A stretch of DNA of 64,000 nucleotides from Amycolatopsis arida (GTDB taxonomy: Bacteria > Actinomycetota > Actinomycetes > Mycobacteriales > Pseudonocardiaceae), in contig NZ_FOWW01000005.1 in assembly GCF_900115565.1 (NCBI RefSeq), positions 62,001 through 126,000 on the forward strand. The letters run 5' to 3'. The notes below the pieces were generated by a model that was given only the letters and a program-made list of their open reading frames with translations, searched no databases and had not been told where the DNA came from. A program made the translations under genes and the position numbers. Positions 16,329 to 25,199 of this stretch are shown here, in pieces. Position 1 is the first letter of the stretch; every line of letters starts with the position of its first letter.

Positions 16329-17633
16329 GTGAGCGGGTGGAGGCGTGAACCCGACGGCACCAGGGCCACCACTGGCTCGTCGACCGGGCGGCACCGGGCC
16401 CCGGTCCGGCGCGTGCCGCGGAACGGGCGGTCGCCGTGGAACCGCCGGCGCGACCGGGTGTTCGCCGCGTTGATCGTGGTGGTGTGCCTCGGCGCGGCCG
16501 TGGCCGTGTGGTCGGTGAGCGACCAGCGCGGCACGGTCCAGCGGACGGCCGCGGCGCCCGCGCCGCGGCCCCCCGCGCCCGGTTCGGTGCCCGGCGCGCT
16601 CACCGAGATGTGGTCCGCGGCCAGTCCGGCCACCCCGGTCCCGGTGGCCCAGGGACCGACCGTGGTCAGCGCCGAGGGCGGCGAGGTGCTCGGCCGGGAC
16701 GCGGTGACCGGGGAGGTGCGCTGGCGCTACGCGCGGGACCTGGAGCTGTGCACGGTCGCGCTCGCGTGGAAGCGGGTGCTCGTGGTGCACCGCAAGGAGC
16801 TCGGCTGCAGCGAGGTGACCCAGCTCGACCCGGACACCGGCCGGCGGACGGCGCAACGCAACAGCGACGCCGAGCTGGGCACCCGGCTGGTGGACGGCCG
16901 CGGTCAGGTGACCACCACCGGGCGGAGGTTGCTCGTCTCCTGGCGCGACGACCTGGTCAAGACCAACGAGTACGGCGAGGTTCCCGCGCTGGTGAACCCG
17001 GGCCGGCAGCCGCGTACCGGGTGCACCTACGGGTCGGTCGCGGCGACCAGCGGGCGAATCGGCGTCGTCGAGCGGTGCCCCGAGGACCCCGGTGACCGGT
17101 TGACGGTGCTGAAGGCCGTGCCGGAGAAGAGCGACAAGCCGGAGCAGGTGTTCACCGCGGTGCTCGCCGGGCGCGACGCGAAGGTGGTCGCGATGTCCGG
17201 TGATCACACCGCGGTGGTGCTGCCCGAGCAGCGGCTGCTGGTGATCTACGGCGCGGAGGGCGACCAGCGGGCCGCGTACCCGCTGGACCTGCCGGCGGCC
17301 GACCTGGGGGGTGACCCGAAGGGCGGGGTGGTGCCCACCAACGAGGGTGCCGTGGGGATGTTCTGGTTCACCGGGTCGACCACGGTCGCGCTCTCGCGGT
17401 CGGACCTGACGCCACTATGGACACTGCGTGGCACGCTCGGGCCGGGCACCCGGTTCGCCGGGCAGTACGTGCTGCCGATCGAGGGCGGGCTGGCCGTGGT
17501 GGACGAGGGCACCGGCGCGACCGTGCGCACGGTGGGGGTGGATCGGCACGGTTACGCTGGTCCGGTGCGACTCGACTCGACCGGGCCGGTGGTGCTGGAG
17601 CAGCGCGGCGACCAGCTGGCGGCACTGAAGTGA
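16329..17633 (+). CDS. Membrane-anchored beta-propeller protein (Rv3212-like)
   Basis: 434 residues. An Arg-rich cytoplasmic tail and one membrane segment (about 44-62, VFAALIVVVCLGAAVAVWSV) precede an extracytoplasmic domain. That domain has repeated PQQ-like strands such as GGEVLGRDAVTGEVRWRYA and DLTPLWTLRG. Paired cysteines (ELC, LGC, TGC, ERC) suggest disulfides outside the cell. From memory, Rv3212 follows rhlE in mycobacteria in the same orientation, as here (39 nt gap). Its function is unknown; propellers of this kind often act as scaffolds. Confidence 0.85.
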   Translation: MSGWRREPDGTRATTGSSTGRHRAPVRRVPRNGRSPWNRRRDRVFAALIVVVCLGAAVAVWSVSDQRGTVQRTAAAPAPRPPAPGSVPGALTEMWSAASPATPVPVAQGPTVVSAEGGEVLGRDAVTGEVRWRYARDLELCTVALAWKRVLVVHRKELGCSEVTQLDPDTGRRTAQRNSDAELGTRLVDGRGQVTTTGRRLLVSWRDDLVKTNEYGEVPALVNPGRQPRTGCTYGSVAATSGRIGVVERCPEDPGDRLTVLKAVPEKSDKPEQVFTAVLAGRDAKVVAMSGDHTAVVLPEQRLLVIYGAEGDQRAAYPLDLPAADLGGDPKGGVVPTNEGAVGMFWFTGSTTVALSRSDLTPLWTLRGTLGPGTRFAGQYVLPIEGGLAVVDEGTGATVRTVGVDRHGYAGPVRLDSTGPVVLEQRGDQLAALK

Positions 17634-17705
17634 CCCGGGCCGCGGTGATCTCGGCTGCGGTGACGGGGGCCCGACCGGTGTGGTCCGGGCCGGGGTGACC
17701 GGGCG

Positions 17706-18617
17706 ATGACGGAGGCGCGTCCCGGTCAGGTGGCCAGCCAGCTGACCGCGCACCATGGTGACCGGGTGGAGCTGCCCGGCCGGTACGGGCCGGTGGCCGC
17801 GCTGCGCGGGCCGCGGCCGAGGCGGCCGCTCGCGACGGTGCTGCTGGTGCCGGGCTACACCGGGTCGAAGGAGGACTTCGCGCCGCTGCTGGATCCGTGT
17901 GCCGAGGCGGGCTTCCGGTGTGTGGCGATCGACCTGCCGGGGCAGTTCGAGTCGCCGGGACCGGACGAGGAGGAGGCGTACCTGCCGGCGCCGCTGGGTG
18001 CGGTGGTCGCCGAGCTGGTGGAGCGGATCGCCGGCGAGGGGCCGGTGCTGTTGCTGGGGCACTCCTACGGCGGGTTGGTGGTGAGGGGCGCCGTGCTGGC
18101 CGGCGCGCGGGTGGCCGGGTTGACGTTGCTGGACAGCGGCCCGCACCGGTTGCCGCCGGGGTACCGGCTGACCGCCTTGGAGGCCGGGGAGCCGGTGTTG
18201 CGGACCGAGGGGGTCGCGGCGGCGTACGCCGTGCGCGAGGCGGTGTCCGCGCAGTTCCCGGCCTGGGCGACGATGGCGAGCGAGCTCAAGGAGTTCTTCC
18301 GGGACCGGTTCGTCGCGTCGAACCCCGCCGGCCTGCTGGGCATGGCGCGAGGGCTCCACGACGAGCCCGATCGGGTGGCCGAGCTGGCGGAGACGTTGCG
18401 CCGCGGGGGCATCCCCTGCCTGGTGGTGGCCGGTGAGCACGATGACGCGTGGAGCGTGCCGGCCCAGCGTGACATGGCGGAGCGGCTGGGCGCGCCGTTC
18501 GCCACCGTCGCCGGCGCGGCGCACTCCCCCAACACGGAGAACCCGAGTGGCCTGCTGAAGGTGCTCCTTCCCACCTGGCGCGGCTGGGTGACCGGCACAC
18601 CCGACCGCACCGGCTGA
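17706..18617 (+). CDS. Alpha/beta hydrolase (LipV-like)
   Basis: 303 residues with LLVPGYTGSKEDF near the oxyanion position, the elbow GHSYGG with Ser120, acid in VVAGEHDDAW and His in GAAHSPNTE. It fits esterase/lipase-type hydrolases; from memory, the mycobacterial LipV (Rv3203) lies close to the same gene block. No signal peptide is present. It follows the propeller gene by 72 nt and is the last plus-strand gene before a convergent gap that holds a repeat and a G-rich tract. The substrate is not known. Confidence 0.85.
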   Translation: MTEARPGQVASQLTAHHGDRVELPGRYGPVAALRGPRPRRPLATVLLVPGYTGSKEDFAPLLDPCAEAGFRCVAIDLPGQFESPGPDEEEAYLPAPLGAVVAELVERIAGEGPVLLLGHSYGGLVVRGAVLAGARVAGLTLLDSGPHRLPPGYRLTALEAGEPVLRTEGVAAAYAVREAVSAQFPAWATMASELKEFFRDRFVASNPAGLLGMARGLHDEPDRVAELAETLRRGGIPCLVVAGEHDDAWSVPAQRDMAERLGAPFATVAGAAHSPNTENPSGLLKVLLPTWRGWVTGTPDRTG

Positions 18618-18684
18618 GCCCCAGCCGCCCGCCGCGGCCGGCCGACACGGCGACGCGGCCGGCGAACACAGCGACGGGAACGAC

Positions 18685-18714
18685 GAACACGGCGACGGGA
18701 AGCGCAAACACGCG
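18685..18714. repeat. 30-bp dispersed repeat, copy A
   Basis: The reverse complement of this stretch matches 25619-25648 at 29 of 30 positions. The shared core contains TGTTTGCGCT and CCCGTCGCCGTGTTC. Both copies sit between convergent genes, just past a plus-strand gene end. Additional degenerate copies of (A)ACGGCGACGGGAA flank it at 18661-18700. Confidence 0.75.
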
Positions 18715-18740
18715 CGCACAGCACGCGGACACACGCGCAC

Positions 18741-18765
18741 GGGGTGGGGGGGTGGGGGGTGGGGG
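18741..18765 (+). other. G-run tract with G-quadruplex potential
   Basis: Four G-runs of 4, 7, 6 and 5 are separated by single T residues, ending one base before the stop codon of the minus-strand membrane gene. RNA from the plus strand could fold into a stable quadruplex downstream of the hydrolase gene. Confidence 0.6.
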
Positions 18766-19119
18766 TTACTGCCACCAGAAGAGGGTGAGGGTGAGCAGGG
18801 TCAACAGCGCGACCGTCGCTCCCGCGGCGCCCGCCGGGGTGCCGCGCCGGCGGTCGGCGACGTACTGGGCGGCGAGCGCGAGTGCCGCCGCGACGCAGTG
18901 CCCGACGACCGGAAGCGCACCTGGTCCCGCATAGCCGCCTGCCCAGGCGATCACCTGCGCGACGAGCACGCCGACCGCGAGCAGCGCGAGCCCGGCGGCG
19001 AGCGCGCCGGTCAGCCCCCGCCACCAGCGGCGGGCCGGCCGTGGCTCGGCCGGCACCGGGTTCCCGATGGAGCCGGCCGCGGGTACGCGCTCGAGCTTCG
19101 TGGTGTCCGGTCCGTGCAT
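18766..19119 (-). CDS. Small membrane protein, three hydrophobic segments
   Basis: 117 residues from the ATG at 19119, which has GGGGG about 5 nt upstream. A short hydrophilic N-terminus (PAEPRPARRWWRG) precedes hydrophobic segments at about 34-54 (ALAAGLALLAVGVLVAQVIA), 60-80 (LPVVGHCVAAALALAAQYV) and 95-114 (TVALLTLLTLTLFWW). It resembles actinobacterial membrane proteins of unknown function. It stands alone, with a 600-bp gene-free region upstream. Confidence 0.75.
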   Translation of the reverse strand: MHGPDTTKLERVPAAGSIGNPVPAEPRPARRWWRGLTGALAAGLALLAVGVLVAQVIAWAGGYAGPGALPVVGHCVAAALALAAQYVADRRRGTPAGAAGATVALLTLLTLTLFWWQ

Positions 19120-19746
19120 TCGACCCCCGATCGCTGTCCGTCTCCCGATCCCGCCGGCGGCTCGCCCGTCCGCCGAGTACCCCGCGTTGCCCTTCTCGAC
19201 ACCGCCGATCCCCACCGGCGCCGGTCCCACCGGCCCCGACCCCGAATCCGGCCGCTGCCGATCCCGGCCAGCGCCGATCCCGGCCAACGCCGGCCTGGCG
19301 GCGTCCAGCCCTACCTGCCCCGAACCCGACCGTCGCCGGAGCCGATCGGGGCAGAGCCAGGCCACCGACGAGACCGACCGGAGCAGGCCCTACCGGCGAC
19401 GAGTTCAACCACCACCGAAACCCTACCGGCGCCGGGCTCGCCACCGCCGCCATCGGCTGCCGCGAGCCCACCGGCGCCGCGACCGGCCACCACACGCCCA
19501 CCCAGCACCCGGTTCGGCCACCACAAGCCCACCAGCGCCAGAGGAGGCGACCCACCCCGGGATCGGTCGCTGCCGCGGCGCTACCGCGTGCGGACGCCGC
19601 CACCACCGGCTTCGGCGCGCGCCGACACCCCGCCGGGGACGAGCACCGCCGAGGGGTCGGCGGCGCGGCACCGCCGCGTCGACCGTCCGCGCCGCGTACT
19701 CCGCCGGCACCCGCCGCACCACCGCCCGGCACACCGCCGTGCCGGG
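19120..19746. other. Gene-free, degenerate-repeat GC-rich region
   Basis: About 630 bp with no frame of convincing protein. All six frames read as Pro/Arg/Gly-rich text. Short motifs such as ACCGGCGCC, TACCGGCG and GCCGATCCCGGCCA recur; one 16-nt unit is exactly tandem at 19257-19288 apart from one base. It separates two minus-strand genes. Confidence 0.6.
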
Positions 19747-20742
19747 TCAGCGGGACGAGGTGTCCGCCCGATCGGCCGGGTGCCCGCCTCCGCGCTCGGC
19801 GGCCGGCTGCCCACCCCGGGGCTCGGTCCCGGCCACGTCCTGCTCGGCCGGGTGCCGCGTATCCCGCTCGTCGGCGGGCTCCTGGCTGGCCAGCAGGTCC
19901 CACGATCGGGCGGCGGGCGCCGCCTGCTGACCCGCGGGGCAGCTCGGCCGGAAGTCGCACCACGAGCAGTGCGGCCCGGTGCGCGCCGGGAACACCTCGT
20001 CGGGGGCGCCGCCGGCGGCCAGGGTGTCCGTCGCCGTCTGGAGGTCGGTGGCGGTCTCCTCGGCGCGTCGCAGGTGCCGGGCCAGGCTCTCCGGGGTGTG
20101 CTCGGCCGCGGCGACCGTGCCGGTCGGCACGTGGTGCAGCTCGACCAGCCGGCACGGCCGGCGCAGCGTGCGGGCCGCCGCGACCGCGTACATCGCCAGC
20201 GCCTGCGCCCCGCGCGCGTCGTAGGAGTCCGGCGGCCGACGCCCGGTCTTGTAGTCCACCACGACAAGCTCGCCGTCCCGCTCGTCGATCCGGTCGGCCC
20301 GACCCTCGACGATCATCGACGGCGGTCCCTGCGGGCCCTGCCCGCTCGCCGGCGCGGACACCCACCGCTCGACACCCACCGGGTCGCCGCCGAGGTCGTG
20401 CCGGTCGACGTACTCGGCCACCCACTGCTTGGCCCGCTCCCGGTAGCGCGCGGCCTGCCGCTCGTCGAGGAAGCCGGAGTCGCTCCACTGCTCACCGACC
20501 AGCGCCGCGGCCCTGGCCGGGGTGCGCCGGTCCGGTGGCAGGTCGAACAGCGCCCGCAGGGCGTTGTGCACCACCGCACCCAGCGTGCTGTGCGCCCACG
20601 GCCCGGTGCGTTGCGGCGGCGGCCGGTCGAGGTAGGCCATCCGGTAGCGGCGCGGGCAGTCGTTGAAGGTGGCCAGTCGCGCCGGCGTGACCCTGATCAG
20701 CCGCCGCTGCTGGACGCCGAAGTCGAACCCCAGCTGTGCCAT
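19747..20742 (-). CDS. PD-(D/E)XK nuclease of RecB/AddB type with Fe-S cluster cysteines
   Basis: 331 residues. The nuclease core has GRADRID (Asp150) and VVVDYKTG (Asp163, Lys165), the PD-(D/E)XK catalytic set. Cys29 (CPRRYRMAYL) plus Cys259, Cys262 and Cys268 (CSWCDFRPSC) match the split four-cysteine arrangement that holds a 4Fe-4S cluster in AddB and Cas4. The last 45 residues are hydrophilic and probably disordered. It is a standalone nuclease without a helicase domain, like mycobacterial Rv2119 as I recall. A TAGGCT box 6 nt before the ATG suggests leaderless expression. Its role in DNA repair is inferred from the family. Confidence 0.85.
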   Translation of the reverse strand: MAQLGFDFGVQQRRLIRVTPARLATFNDCPRRYRMAYLDRPPPQRTGPWAHSTLGAVVHNALRALFDLPPDRRTPARAAALVGEQWSDSGFLDERQAARYRERAKQWVAEYVDRHDLGGDPVGVERWVSAPASGQGPQGPPSMIVEGRADRIDERDGELVVVDYKTGRRPPDSYDARGAQALAMYAVAAARTLRRPCRLVELHHVPTGTVAAAEHTPESLARHLRRAEETATDLQTATDTLAAGGAPDEVFPARTGPHCSWCDFRPSCPAGQQAAPAARSWDLLASQEPADERDTRHPAEQDVAGTEPRGGQPAAERGGGHPADRADTSSR

Positions 20743-20748
20743 CGGTCC

Positions 20749-20754
20749 AGCCTA
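20749..20754 (-). promoter_or_regulatory. Leaderless -10 box for the RecB-type gene
   Basis: TAGGCT on the minus strand lies exactly 6 nt before the ATG at 20742, with no ribosome-binding site in between. This is the distance expected when transcription starts at the start codon. Confidence 0.6.
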
Positions 20755-20770
20755 TCCAGTGACCCCGACA

Positions 20771-21397
20771 CTACGCTCCGATGATGAACCCGCGCACCGA
20801 GTCGGCGATCAGCTCGACCGCGATCGCGGCCAGCAGCAGACCCGCGACCTTCGCCAGCAGTGTGATGCCGCTCTCCCTGATCACCCGGATCACCACGCCG
20901 GAGTACCGCATGAACAGGAACAGCGCGAGGTGCACGGTGACGATCGCCAGGCCGAGCGCGATGTAGGCGCCGGGCCGGCCCTCGGCCTGCCGGACGAACA
21001 CGATCGTCGCCGCGATCGCGCCCGGCCCCGCCAGCAACGGCGTGCCGAGCGGCACCAACGCGACGTTGACGTCCTCGGTCGCCTCCGGCGAGGCACTGTT
21101 CTTGCCGGTCAACAGGTCGAGCGCGATGAGCAGCAACAACAACCCGCCCGCACCCTGCAGCGCGGGGATGCCGATGCCGAGGTAGGCCAGGATCGCCTGG
21201 CCGGCCACCGCGAACAGGGTGATCACCAGCAGCGACACCAGGACGGCCTGCCGGGCCGCCCTGGCGCGGGCCGGCACGGGCTTGCGCCCGGTGAGGCTGA
21301 GGAACACCGGCACCGTGCCCGGCGGATCCATGATCACCAGCAGGGTGATCGAGGCCTCCATGAACAGCTTGGCGTCGAAGAGGTCCTGGACGTTCAT
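20771..21397 (-). CDS. marC: MarC-family integral membrane protein
   Basis: 208 residues with about six membrane helices, the normal length and layout of MarC/UPF0056 proteins. The typical early segment LLVIMDPPGTVPVFLSLT and the central PLGTPLLAGPGAIAATIV are present. The family was once linked to multiple antibiotic resistance, but that link was withdrawn and the transported substrate is unknown. Its start overlaps the stop of the PHP-domain gene by 4 nt, so the two form an operon on the minus strand. Confidence 0.9.
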   Translation of the reverse strand: MNVQDLFDAKLFMEASITLLVIMDPPGTVPVFLSLTGRKPVPARARAARQAVLVSLLVITLFAVAGQAILAYLGIGIPALQGAGGLLLLLIALDLLTGKNSASPEATEDVNVALVPLGTPLLAGPGAIAATIVFVRQAEGRPGAYIALGLAIVTVHLALFLFMRYSGVVIRVIRESGITLLAKVAGLLLAAIAVELIADSVRGFIIGA

Positions 21398-22257
21398 GCG
21401 CGCACCGCGATCGTGGCCCCGGTGGCCCGCTCGACCAGCCGCGCGAACACGTCCGGGTCGGTCGTCTCCGCGCCGAGCTCGATCGCCTTGTTCGTGCCGT
21501 GGTAGTCGCTGGAGCCGGTGCGCAGCAGCCCCAGCTCGCCGGCGAGGCCCCGCAGCTCGGCCCTAACCCGCTCGTCGTGGAGGGGGTGGTCGACCTCGAT
21601 GCCGGTGAGCCCGCGCGCGGCGAGCTCCGCGATCGTCTCCGGGCCGACCGTGGGGCCGCGCACTCCGGCGAAGGGATGCGCGAGCACGGTGACTCCGCCG
21701 GCGGCGGCGATCATGTCGATGGCGTCCTCGACCGGCGTGTCCTCGCGTGGAAGGTAGTACCCGCGGCCGTTGCCCAGGTAGGTGGCGAACGCGTCGTCGA
21801 CCGACTCGACCACCCCGGCCCGCACGAGCGCCTGCGCGAGGTGCGGCCGGCCGGCCGGCGCGTCCGGGTCGAGCAGGCCCATCACCTCGTCGGGGTCGAC
21901 CGGCAGGCCGTCGGCGGCCATCCGCACCGCCATCGCGCGCAGCCGAATCCGCCGCTCCTCCCGCAGCCGCCGCTGCTCGGCGACGATGGCGGGGGAGCCT
22001 GGGTCGAACAGGTAGGCGAGCAGGTGCACGCTGATCGGCCGCCCCGGCTCGGCCACGGACACGCAGGACAGCTCGGCGCCCGGCACCAGCCGCAACCCCG
22101 GCGGGAGCGCGGCGATCGCCGGCGCCCAGCCGGCGGTGGTGTCGTGGTCGGTCAGCGCGATGACGTCGAGGCCGGCCCGTGCCGCGGCAGCGACCAGCTC
22201 GGCCGGGCTGTCGGTGCCGTCCGAGACCGAGGAGTGGGTATGCAGGTCGATGCGCAC
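21394..22257 (-). CDS. PHP-domain phosphoesterase (RNase AM/YciV type)
   Basis: 287 residues. The PHP metal-binding motifs are clear: DLHTHSSVSDG at the N-terminus, TDHDT, PGAELSC, LAHPFAG and SSDYHG near the C-terminus. A helical insertion (about 90-150) matches bacterial YciV/RNase AM proteins, which remove nucleotides from RNA 5' ends or hydrolyse 3',5'-bisphosphate nucleotides. No signal peptide. The GTG start has a CAGAAT box 6 nt upstream, suggesting leaderless translation. It is followed by marC with a 4-nt overlap. Confidence 0.85.
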   Translation of the reverse strand: MRIDLHTHSSVSDGTDSPAELVAAAARAGLDVIALTDHDTTAGWAPAIAALPPGLRLVPGAELSCVSVAEPGRPISVHLLAYLFDPGSPAIVAEQRRLREERRIRLRAMAVRMAADGLPVDPDEVMGLLDPDAPAGRPHLAQALVRAGVVESVDDAFATYLGNGRGYYLPREDTPVEDAIDMIAAAGGVTVLAHPFAGVRGPTVGPETIAELAARGLTGIEVDHPLHDERVRAELRGLAGELGLLRTGSSDYHGTNKAIELGAETTDPDVFARLVERATGATIAVRA

Positions 22258-22318
22258 GGGCTCATTCTGGCAACCCGGTGGCCGGGCCGCCCGGGCCGGT
22301 GGGACGCGGCGAGCCGGG

Positions 22319-22879
22319 TCAGCCGACCATCTTCTTGCCCCGGGCCGCCCGCTGCGCCTTGATCATGGAGAACCGCTCGGCCTGCTTCTGCTTGTCGCCG
22401 AAGACCAGGTCGGAGATGGTGTCGTAGAACTCCTCGGGGTTGGGCAGGTAGGAGATCCGGTTCAGCGCCTGGATCTGCCCGGCCGACTCGACGACCATCG
22501 TGCCGTAGCCGAGCATGCGCCCCCAGAAGGAGCGCTCGTAGGTGAGGTCGGTCACCTTGGTGATCGGCATCATCAGCACCTTGGTGGTCCACACGCCGGT
22601 GGTCATGATGAACCGCTTGTCGGTGACCACCAGGCGCTCGACCCACCACTCGATCACCGTGTAGGCGAACCGCAGGACGATGAGGAGCGCGACGTACCAG
22701 AGCAGGTTCTGCAGCACCCACCACGAGGGTGGCAACAGGTACGACACCATCACGCAGATGGCGATCAGCGCGATGGCCTCGAAGCTGTCCCAGGCAAGGC
22801 TGGCCCAGTGCCGCCGGATCCTGATGACCCTGCGCTCGGTCTCGAGAAGGTACTCGTCCGGATCCCGTGGCGCGAACAT
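22319..22879 (-). CDS. PH-domain membrane protein
   Basis: 186 residues. Two close membrane helices (about 32-50 and 57-77, including IALIAICVMVSYLL and LLWYVALLIVLRFAYTVI) precede a bacterial PH-like domain. That domain carries RLVVTDKRFIMTTGVWTTKVLMMPITKVTDL, here named by its ends RLVVTDKR and KVTDL, and GTMVVESAGQ. The basic tail ends KAQRAARGKKMVG. Such bPH2-type proteins are common in actinobacteria, but their binding partner is unknown. A TAGTCT box 6 nt before the ATG suggests leaderless expression. Confidence 0.85.
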   Translation of the reverse strand: MFAPRDPDEYLLETERRVIRIRRHWASLAWDSFEAIALIAICVMVSYLLPPSWWVLQNLLWYVALLIVLRFAYTVIEWWVERLVVTDKRFIMTTGVWTTKVLMMPITKVTDLTYERSFWGRMLGYGTMVVESAGQIQALNRISYLPNPEEFYDTISDLVFGDKQKQAERFSMIKAQRAARGKKMVG

Positions 22880-22898
22880 GGTCGAAGACTAGCGGTTG

Positions 22899-23054
22899 TC
22901 AGGTGAACACGGTGCTGACGAAGGTGATCACCGACTCGGCGGCGTCCCGGAGGAACCCGAGGATGTTGGTCACCAGGCCGGCCGCGTCCTGGGGCCGGGC
23001 GATCACGAAGAAGAGCACCAATCCGATCCCGGCAATAGTGAGGAGCTGCTTCAT
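22899..23054 (-). CDS. 51-residue membrane microprotein
   Basis: A short ORF starting MKQLLTIAGIGLVLFFVIA (an alternative GTG start lies 6 nt earlier) with one N-terminal hydrophobic helix. An amphipathic second half follows (TNILGFLRDAAESVITFVST). GGAG lies upstream at a usable distance. The composition is clearly protein-like and differs from shadow frames. It ends 19 nt upstream of the PH-domain gene start, so it may share that transcript. No family is recognised. Confidence 0.6.
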   Translation of the reverse strand: MKQLLTIAGIGLVLFFVIARPQDAAGLVTNILGFLRDAAESVITFVSTVFT

Positions 23055-23202
23055 TTTCACGTCGCTCCGTCCCGTCTTGTCGAAGTTGACCTGCGCTGTC
23101 GGTTGGCTGTCGGACGTAACCAATATGTTTGTACCGCACCGCGCTCCGTTACGGGAGACAAGTCCCGCGCATGGGTCAGCCGGCAGCGGACATCCTGCCA
23201 GA

Positions 23203-23874
23203 TCACGACGCTCCGTGATCAACTGGCGGGGTGGTCGACGCGAGCAGCGCGGCGCTCCGCTCGGCGGCCTCCGGAGTCAGCAGCCCGACGAGGAACCGGC
23301 GGATCAGCATCGAGCTGTCGGCGCGGACCCGCGGCTTCGCCTCCTCGCTCGCCTCGGCGAGCTCCGTGCCGGCCGCGCCGAGCAGGGCGAACGCGTACCG
23401 AGTGGTCAACGCGAGCGGGACGGACCTCAGGTAGCCCGACTCGACCAGGCCCCGCACCAACCGCTCGGTCACGCCATAGGCGTACCGCTCCTCCAACTCG
23501 ATCCAGCGGTGCCAGCCCAACGCCAGCGGGCCCTCCCGCCAGCACAGCCGGCCGTACACCGGGTCGCAGCAGTGGTCGAGGAACACCTCGAGCCCGACGA
23601 GGGCCGCGCGCAGCGCGTCCGGCCCCGCGGTGGCCCTGTCCAGGACGTCCTGCACCACCCGCAGCTCGACGCGCTCCAGCACCGCCTCGAAGAGCACCTG
23701 CTTGCCGGCGAAGTGGTGGTACACCGCGCCGCGGGTGACCCTCGCGGCGGCCGCGACGTCCTCCAACGTCGTGCCGGTGAAGCCCTGCTCGTAGAACAAC
23801 CGGGTCGCGGCGTCGAGCAGCGCCGCGCGGGTCGCCTCCGAGTACTCCTCGCGCCGGCTCTTCGCTTGTGCCAT
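23203..23874 (-). CDS. TetR-family repressor divergent from the P450
   Basis: 223 residues. The helix-turn-helix (about 38-57, LEDVAAAARVTRGAVYHHFA) is typical of TetR/AcrR proteins. The C-terminal domain contains EVFLDHCCDPVYGRLCWREG, which resembles TetR subfamilies with a TetR_C_33-like ligand domain. It is transcribed away from the P450, with a perfect palindrome between the starts. It is likely autoregulated and controls the P450-Nudix genes. The ligand is unknown. Confidence 0.9.
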   Translation of the reverse strand: MAQAKSRREEYSEATRAALLDAATRLFYEQGFTGTTLEDVAAAARVTRGAVYHHFAGKQVLFEAVLERVELRVVQDVLDRATAGPDALRAALVGLEVFLDHCCDPVYGRLCWREGPLALGWHRWIELEERYAYGVTERLVRGLVESGYLRSVPLALTTRYAFALLGAAGTELAEASEEAKPRVRADSSMLIRRFLVGLLTPEAAERSAALLASTTPPVDHGAS

Positions 23875-23888
23875 GCTGGGAGTGTATT

Positions 23889-23905
23889 ACATACTCTGAG
23901 TATGT
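23889..23905. promoter_or_regulatory. Perfect 17-bp palindrome ACATACTC-T-GAGTATGT
   Basis: It begins 15 bp upstream of the TetR start and lies about 75 bp before the P450 start, in unusually AT-rich sequence. Its arms are exact reverse complements, as expected for a TetR/AcrR dimer operator. Confidence 0.8.
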
Positions 23906-23978
23906 GACAGTCGCAGTGACGGTTGCCGGCACCGGTTCGGGTCGGTGGTGCGCGCCGTTCGGCGAACAGGAGGCAGCC

Positions 23979-25199
23979 ATGACCGAGGCCACCACCGGGG
24001 AGCAGTTCGTCTTCGATCCGTTCCAGCCAGGGTTCACCGACGACCCGTACCCGCACTATGCCGAGCTGAGGGAACGCGCGCCGGTGCACCGCCACCCGTT
24101 CGGGTTCTGGGTGCTGTCCCGCTACGCGGACATGTTCGCGCTGCTGCGCGCCGGGCTGTCGGTGGACCTGCGCCACGTCTCACCGGACACGCTGCCCGAC
24201 GGCCGCGACAGCGTCACGGGTGCCGTCGAGCCGGTCAGTGGGCTGTCCATGCTGGACGTGGACCCGCCGGACCACACCAGGCTGCGCCGGCTGGTGTCGA
24301 AGGCGTTCACCCCGCGCGCCGTGGCCGCGCTCGAGCCGGAGATCGAGGATCTGGTGGACGGCGCGCTGCGGGAGATCGCCGGTGCCGGCCGGGTCGACCT
24401 GGTGGAGGCGCTGTCGTTCCCGCTGCCGTTCACCGTCATCTCCCGGATGCTCGGCATGCCCTCGACCGACCACGAGCGGCTGCGCGAGCTCTCCGGCACG
24501 CTGGTCCGCTCGCTGGAGCCGATCGTCGACACCGAGCTGGCACGGGCGGTCGAGGCCGCGGACGCCGAGATCGCCGCGATGACGGCGGAGGCCATCGCGT
24601 GGAAGCGCCGGCACCCCGCGGACGACCTGCTCACCGCGCTCATCGCCGCCGAGGACGGCGGTGACGTGCTCAGCGACGACGAGCTGGTCGCCCAGGTGGT
24701 GCTGCTCTACCTCGCCGGTCACGAGACCACGGTGAACCTCATCTCCGGCGGGGTGCTGGCCCTGCTGCGCGCGCCCGACCAGCTGGCACTGCTGCGGCGG
24801 GAGCCGGAGCTGGCCGGCAACGCCGTCGAGGAGCTGCTCCGCTACGACAGCCCGGTGCAGAGCAGCCGGCGGATCACCCTGCGGCCGTACGAGGTGGACG
24901 GGCGGGAGATCCCGGCCGGGTCGTTCGTGATGGCCAGCCTGGCCTCTGCCAACCGGGACGAGGCATTCTGGGGGCCGGACGCCGAGCGGCCGCGGCTGGA
25001 CCGGGAGGGAGCCCGGCAGCACCTGTCGTTCGGCGGCGGACCGCACCACTGCCTCGGCGCGTCGCTGGCGCGGCTCGAGGGCCGGGTGGCGATCGGCCGG
25101 CTGGTCGAGCGGTTCCCGCGGCTGGAGCTGGACGGTGAGGTGGAGTGGAACGGTCGGATCAACCTGCGCGGACCCGAGCGGCTGCCGATCCGGGTCTGA
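23979..25199 (+). CDS. Cytochrome P450
   Basis: 406 residues from the ATG at 23979 (ACAGGAGG 5 nt upstream). All class I bacterial P450 marks are present: the I-helix oxygen-binding AGHETT, the K-helix EELLR with downstream Arg, and the heme loop [10 protein letters not shown] with Cys358 as iron ligand. It is cytoplasmic and needs ferredoxin and reductase partners, which are not encoded nearby. The substrate is unknown. It is controlled presumably by the divergent TetR repressor. The Nudix gene overlaps or abuts its end. Confidence 0.95.
   Translation: MTEATTGEQFVFDPFQPGFTDDPYPHYAELRERAPVHRHPFGFWVLSRYADMFALLRAGLSVDLRHVSPDTLPDGRDSVTGAVEPVSGLSMLDVDPPDHTRLRRLVSKAFTPRAVAALEPEIEDLVDGALREIAGAGRVDLVEALSFPLPFTVISRMLGMPSTDHERLRELSGTLVRSLEPIVDTELARAVEAADAEIAAMTAEAIAWKRRHPADDLLTALIAAEDGGDVLSDDELVAQVVLLYLAGHETTVNLISGGVLALLRAPDQLALLRREPELAGNAVEELLRYDSPVQSSRRITLRPYEVDGREIPAGSFVMASLASANRDEAFWGPDAERPRLDREGARQHLSFGGGPHHCLGASLARLEGRVAIGRLVERFPRLELDGEVEWNGRINLRGPERLPIRV

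Noticed and set aside
14220-17207. A 995-codon open frame on the minus strand
   Set aside because: It mirrors rhlE and the propeller gene, with low-complexity Arg/His/Gly text and no domain; GC-rich DNA commonly gives such frames.
19747-20742. Cas4 protein
   Set aside because: The Fe-S nuclease has the Cas4-like cysteine layout, but no CRISPR components are present and standalone RecB-type nucleases are common in actinobacteria.
18898-20784. A long plus-strand Pro/Arg-rich protein across 19.1-19.7 kb
   Set aside because: Composition is uniform GC-rich shadow text without start site or domain, and most of it is antisense to the nuclease gene.
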